From the NCBI GenBank assembly GCA_902490245.1, contig CABUDB010000024.1, forward strand, positions 1 to 12,027: a stretch of 12,027 nucleotides of DNA, read 5' to 3'. The notes below the pieces were generated by a model, which saw only the letters and a program-made list of their open reading frames with translations, was not told the DNA's origin and made no database searches. Position numbers and translations under genes: made by a program. The stretch comes from an uncultured Collinsella sp. (GTDB lineage: Bacteria > Actinomycetota > Coriobacteriia > Coriobacteriales > Coriobacteriaceae). Positions 10,625 to 12,027 of this stretch are shown here, one piece after another (the stretch's first letter is position 1; every line of letters starts with the position of its first letter).

Positions 10625-12027
10625 TCGTACCCGTTAAGTTTACCTACGCCTCGCGCGACCTGTGGTTCGATCCGCAGGATCTGGATATCCTCGAGGCCGA
10701 TTATGCCATTTGCTCCACCGAGCGCGGAACCGAGATCGGCCTGGTCACTGCCGATCCCTTTGAGGTGCCGCAAGACGAGATCGGTCAGCCGCTCAAGCCC
10801 GTGCTGCGCGTGGCGAGCGACATCGACCTGCAGCTTGCCGACGACCTGGCCATCCAGGGCGACGAGGCCATGGTCGACTTCCGCCGCCTGGTCAAGGAGC
10901 TCGACCTCGAGATGAAGCCGGTGGGCGTCGAGTACCTGTTTGGCGGCGAGAAGGCCGTGTTCTACTTTGCAGCCGAGGAGCGCGTCGATTTTCGCCAGCT
11001 CGTCAAGGACCTGTCCTCGACGCTGCACATTCGCGTCGATATGCGCCAGATCGGCGTGCGTGACGAGACCCGCCTGGTGGGCGGCTATGCCCAGTGCGGA
11101 CAGGAGCTCTGCTGCACGCGCTTTGGCGGACAGTTTGAGCCCGTCTCGATCCGCATGGCAAAAGAGCAGGACCTACCGCTCAACTCGTCCAAGATCAGCG
11201 GCGTTTGCGGCCGCCTGATGTGCTGCCTGCGCTATGAGTTCGAGGCGTACAAGGACTTTAAGAGCCGTGCGCCCAAAAAGAAGACGCTCATCGATACGCC
11301 GCTCGGCAAGGCGCGTATTCAGGAGTATGACACGCCGCGTGAGCAGCTGGTGCTGCGCCTGGAGAACGGCAAGGTCTTTAAGGTCAACCTAGCCGATATG
11401 ACGTGCTCGGAGAGCTGCAAAAAGAAGGCTGCCGAGCAGGGCTGCAACTGCCGCCCCGACTGCGTGACGCGTGACGTGCTCGAGCGCATCGAGTCGCCCG
11501 AGATGCGCCTGGCGCTCATGGAGCTCGACCGCGAGAACGGCGTCGACGTGGGCGATGGCCTGTCGAGCGCCGACCGTCTTGCCGGCACGTCGATGCCCAA
11601 GCGCCGTCGTCGCGATGCCGATTCCGATGCTCGCGCTGCTCAGAGCCAGGGCGAGGGCCGTGGCCGCGGAAAGGGCCGTGGTAAGGTCGAGGCACCCGAG
11701 GCCGAGGAGGCCGCCGGTGGCCGTCGCCGCCGCAAGCGCGCGGGCTCGGGCGATGCTACCGAGGCTGCAGCCGCGGGCAAGAACGCCTCTCGCGAGCGCG
11801 AGGTCCAGCAGCCCCAGCAGCAGAACCGCGGCGGTGGCATGAACCCCACACGTCGCCGCCGCCGTCATCTGTCGAGCGAGGAGCGCGAGGACGCCTTCCG
11901 CGCCGCAGCTGCTCGCGAGGCTGGTGCCGCTTCCAAGGGCCCCTCGGCCTCCGATGCGTCTGCCGACAAGGGCGGCAAGTCGCGTGGCGAGGAGGAACGC
12001 GCGCCGCGTCCGCGCCGTCGCCATTCC
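10615..12027 (+). CDS. ricT: PSP1/RicT-family protein (YaaT-like), 3' end outside the window
   Basis: In Bacillus, RicT (YaaT) joins RicA and RicF in an Fe-S complex that helps RNase Y process mRNA and affects competence, sporulation and biofilm control. The frame is open for 471 codons to the window edge with no stop. The PSP1 core spans about residues 1-260. Diagnostic features are VDMRQIGVRDETRLVGG and the two cysteine motifs AQCGQELCC (Cys161, Cys166, Cys167) and GVCGRLMCCLRYE (Cys198, Cys203, Cys204). A further cluster, Cys264, 268, 277, 279 and 283, follows. From about residue 329 the protein becomes a low-complexity tail with repeated Arg runs (KRRRR, GRGRGKGRGK, GRRRRKR, TRRRRRH) and Ala/Glu/Gln stretches, suggesting RNA contact. 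AGGAAGG (10601-10607) lies 7 bases before ATG. tmk-holB-ricT order is widespread in Gram-positive bacteria. Confidence 0.93.
   Translation, partial: MPLVVPVKFTYASRDLWFDPQDLDILEADYAICSTERGTEIGLVTADPFEVPQDEIGQPLKPVLRVASDIDLQLADDLAIQGDEAMVDFRRLVKELDLEMKPVGVEYLFGGEKAVFYFAAEERVDFRQLVKDLSSTLHIRVDMRQIGVRDETRLVGGYAQCGQELCCTRFGGQFEPVSIRMAKEQDLPLNSSKISGVCGRLMCCLRYEFEAYKDFKSRAPKKKTLIDTPLGKARIQEYDTPREQLVLRLENGKVFKVNLADMTCSESCKKKAAEQGCNCRPDCVTRDVLERIESPEMRLALMELDRENGVDVGDGLSSADRLAGTSMPKRRRRDADSDARAAQSQGEGRGRGKGRGKVEAPEAEEAAGGRRRRKRAGSGDATEAAAAGKNASREREVQQPQQQNRGGGMNPTRRRRRHLSSEEREDAFRAAAAREAGAASKGPSASDASADKGGKSRGEEERAPRPRRRHS

Overview
The window is 12 kb of GC-rich, gene-dense bacterial chromosome. Synonymous positions are strongly biased to G/C, and starts are ATG, GTG and TTG preceded by AAGGAG-type ribosome sites. 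The gene set is: a MocR-like aminotransferase, a STAS protein, a Tat translocon joined to hypA-hypB, an archaeal-like type IA topoisomerase with a Lys/Thr/Ala tail, and tmk-holB-ricT. Together with the base composition this fits a high-GC gut actinobacterium of the Coriobacteriia, most likely Collinsella or a relative. That placement is inferred from gene content and style; there is no rRNA marker. Nothing looks like a prophage, plasmid, insertion sequence or CRISPR array. The window is essentially housekeeping DNA with unusual intergenic palindromes.

Layout. 1-475: a small repeat, an unrecognised 84-residue gene on the minus strand, and a divergent promoter region. 476-2161: the aminotransferase and a stand-alone STAS-domain protein, both plus strand. 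2207-7427: a likely operon with a TATACT -10 box, made of tatA/B, tatC, hypA, hypB and a type IA topoisomerase. tatA/B and tatC overlap by one base and tatC-hypA are 6 bases apart. A 15-bp perfect hairpin follows the topoisomerase. 7584-8567: a convergent minus-strand gene for a zinc-ribbon, single-pass membrane protein of unknown function, bracketed by two related long palindromes. 8731-12027: a second operon, tmk-holB-ricT, with 1-base spacing and then a 10-base overlap. ricT runs off the right edge without a stop.

How the genes work together. TatA/B and TatC export folded, cofactor-loaded proteins. HypA and HypB insert nickel into [NiFe] hydrogenases, which are classic Tat cargo, so tatA/B-tatC-hypA-hypB reads as a metalloenzyme maturation-and-export unit. 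tmk (dTMP kinase) and holB (DNA polymerase III delta-prime) supply replication, with ricT beside them as in many Gram-positive genomes.

The most distinctive non-coding signal is the pair of palindromes around the zinc-ribbon gene (7499-7565 and 8635-8705). They share an outer stem, while their inner stems differ in a base-pair-compensating way. This looks like a selected hairpin family, probably an uncharacterised intergenic repeat. No clear new multi-gene system is visible. The best candidates for novelty are this repeat family, the unknown zinc-ribbon membrane protein it flanks, and an extra cysteine cluster plus a long arginine-rich tail on RicT. No gene-free stretch exceeds 300 bases; the longest is about 244 bases (8568-8811), and its contents are listed.
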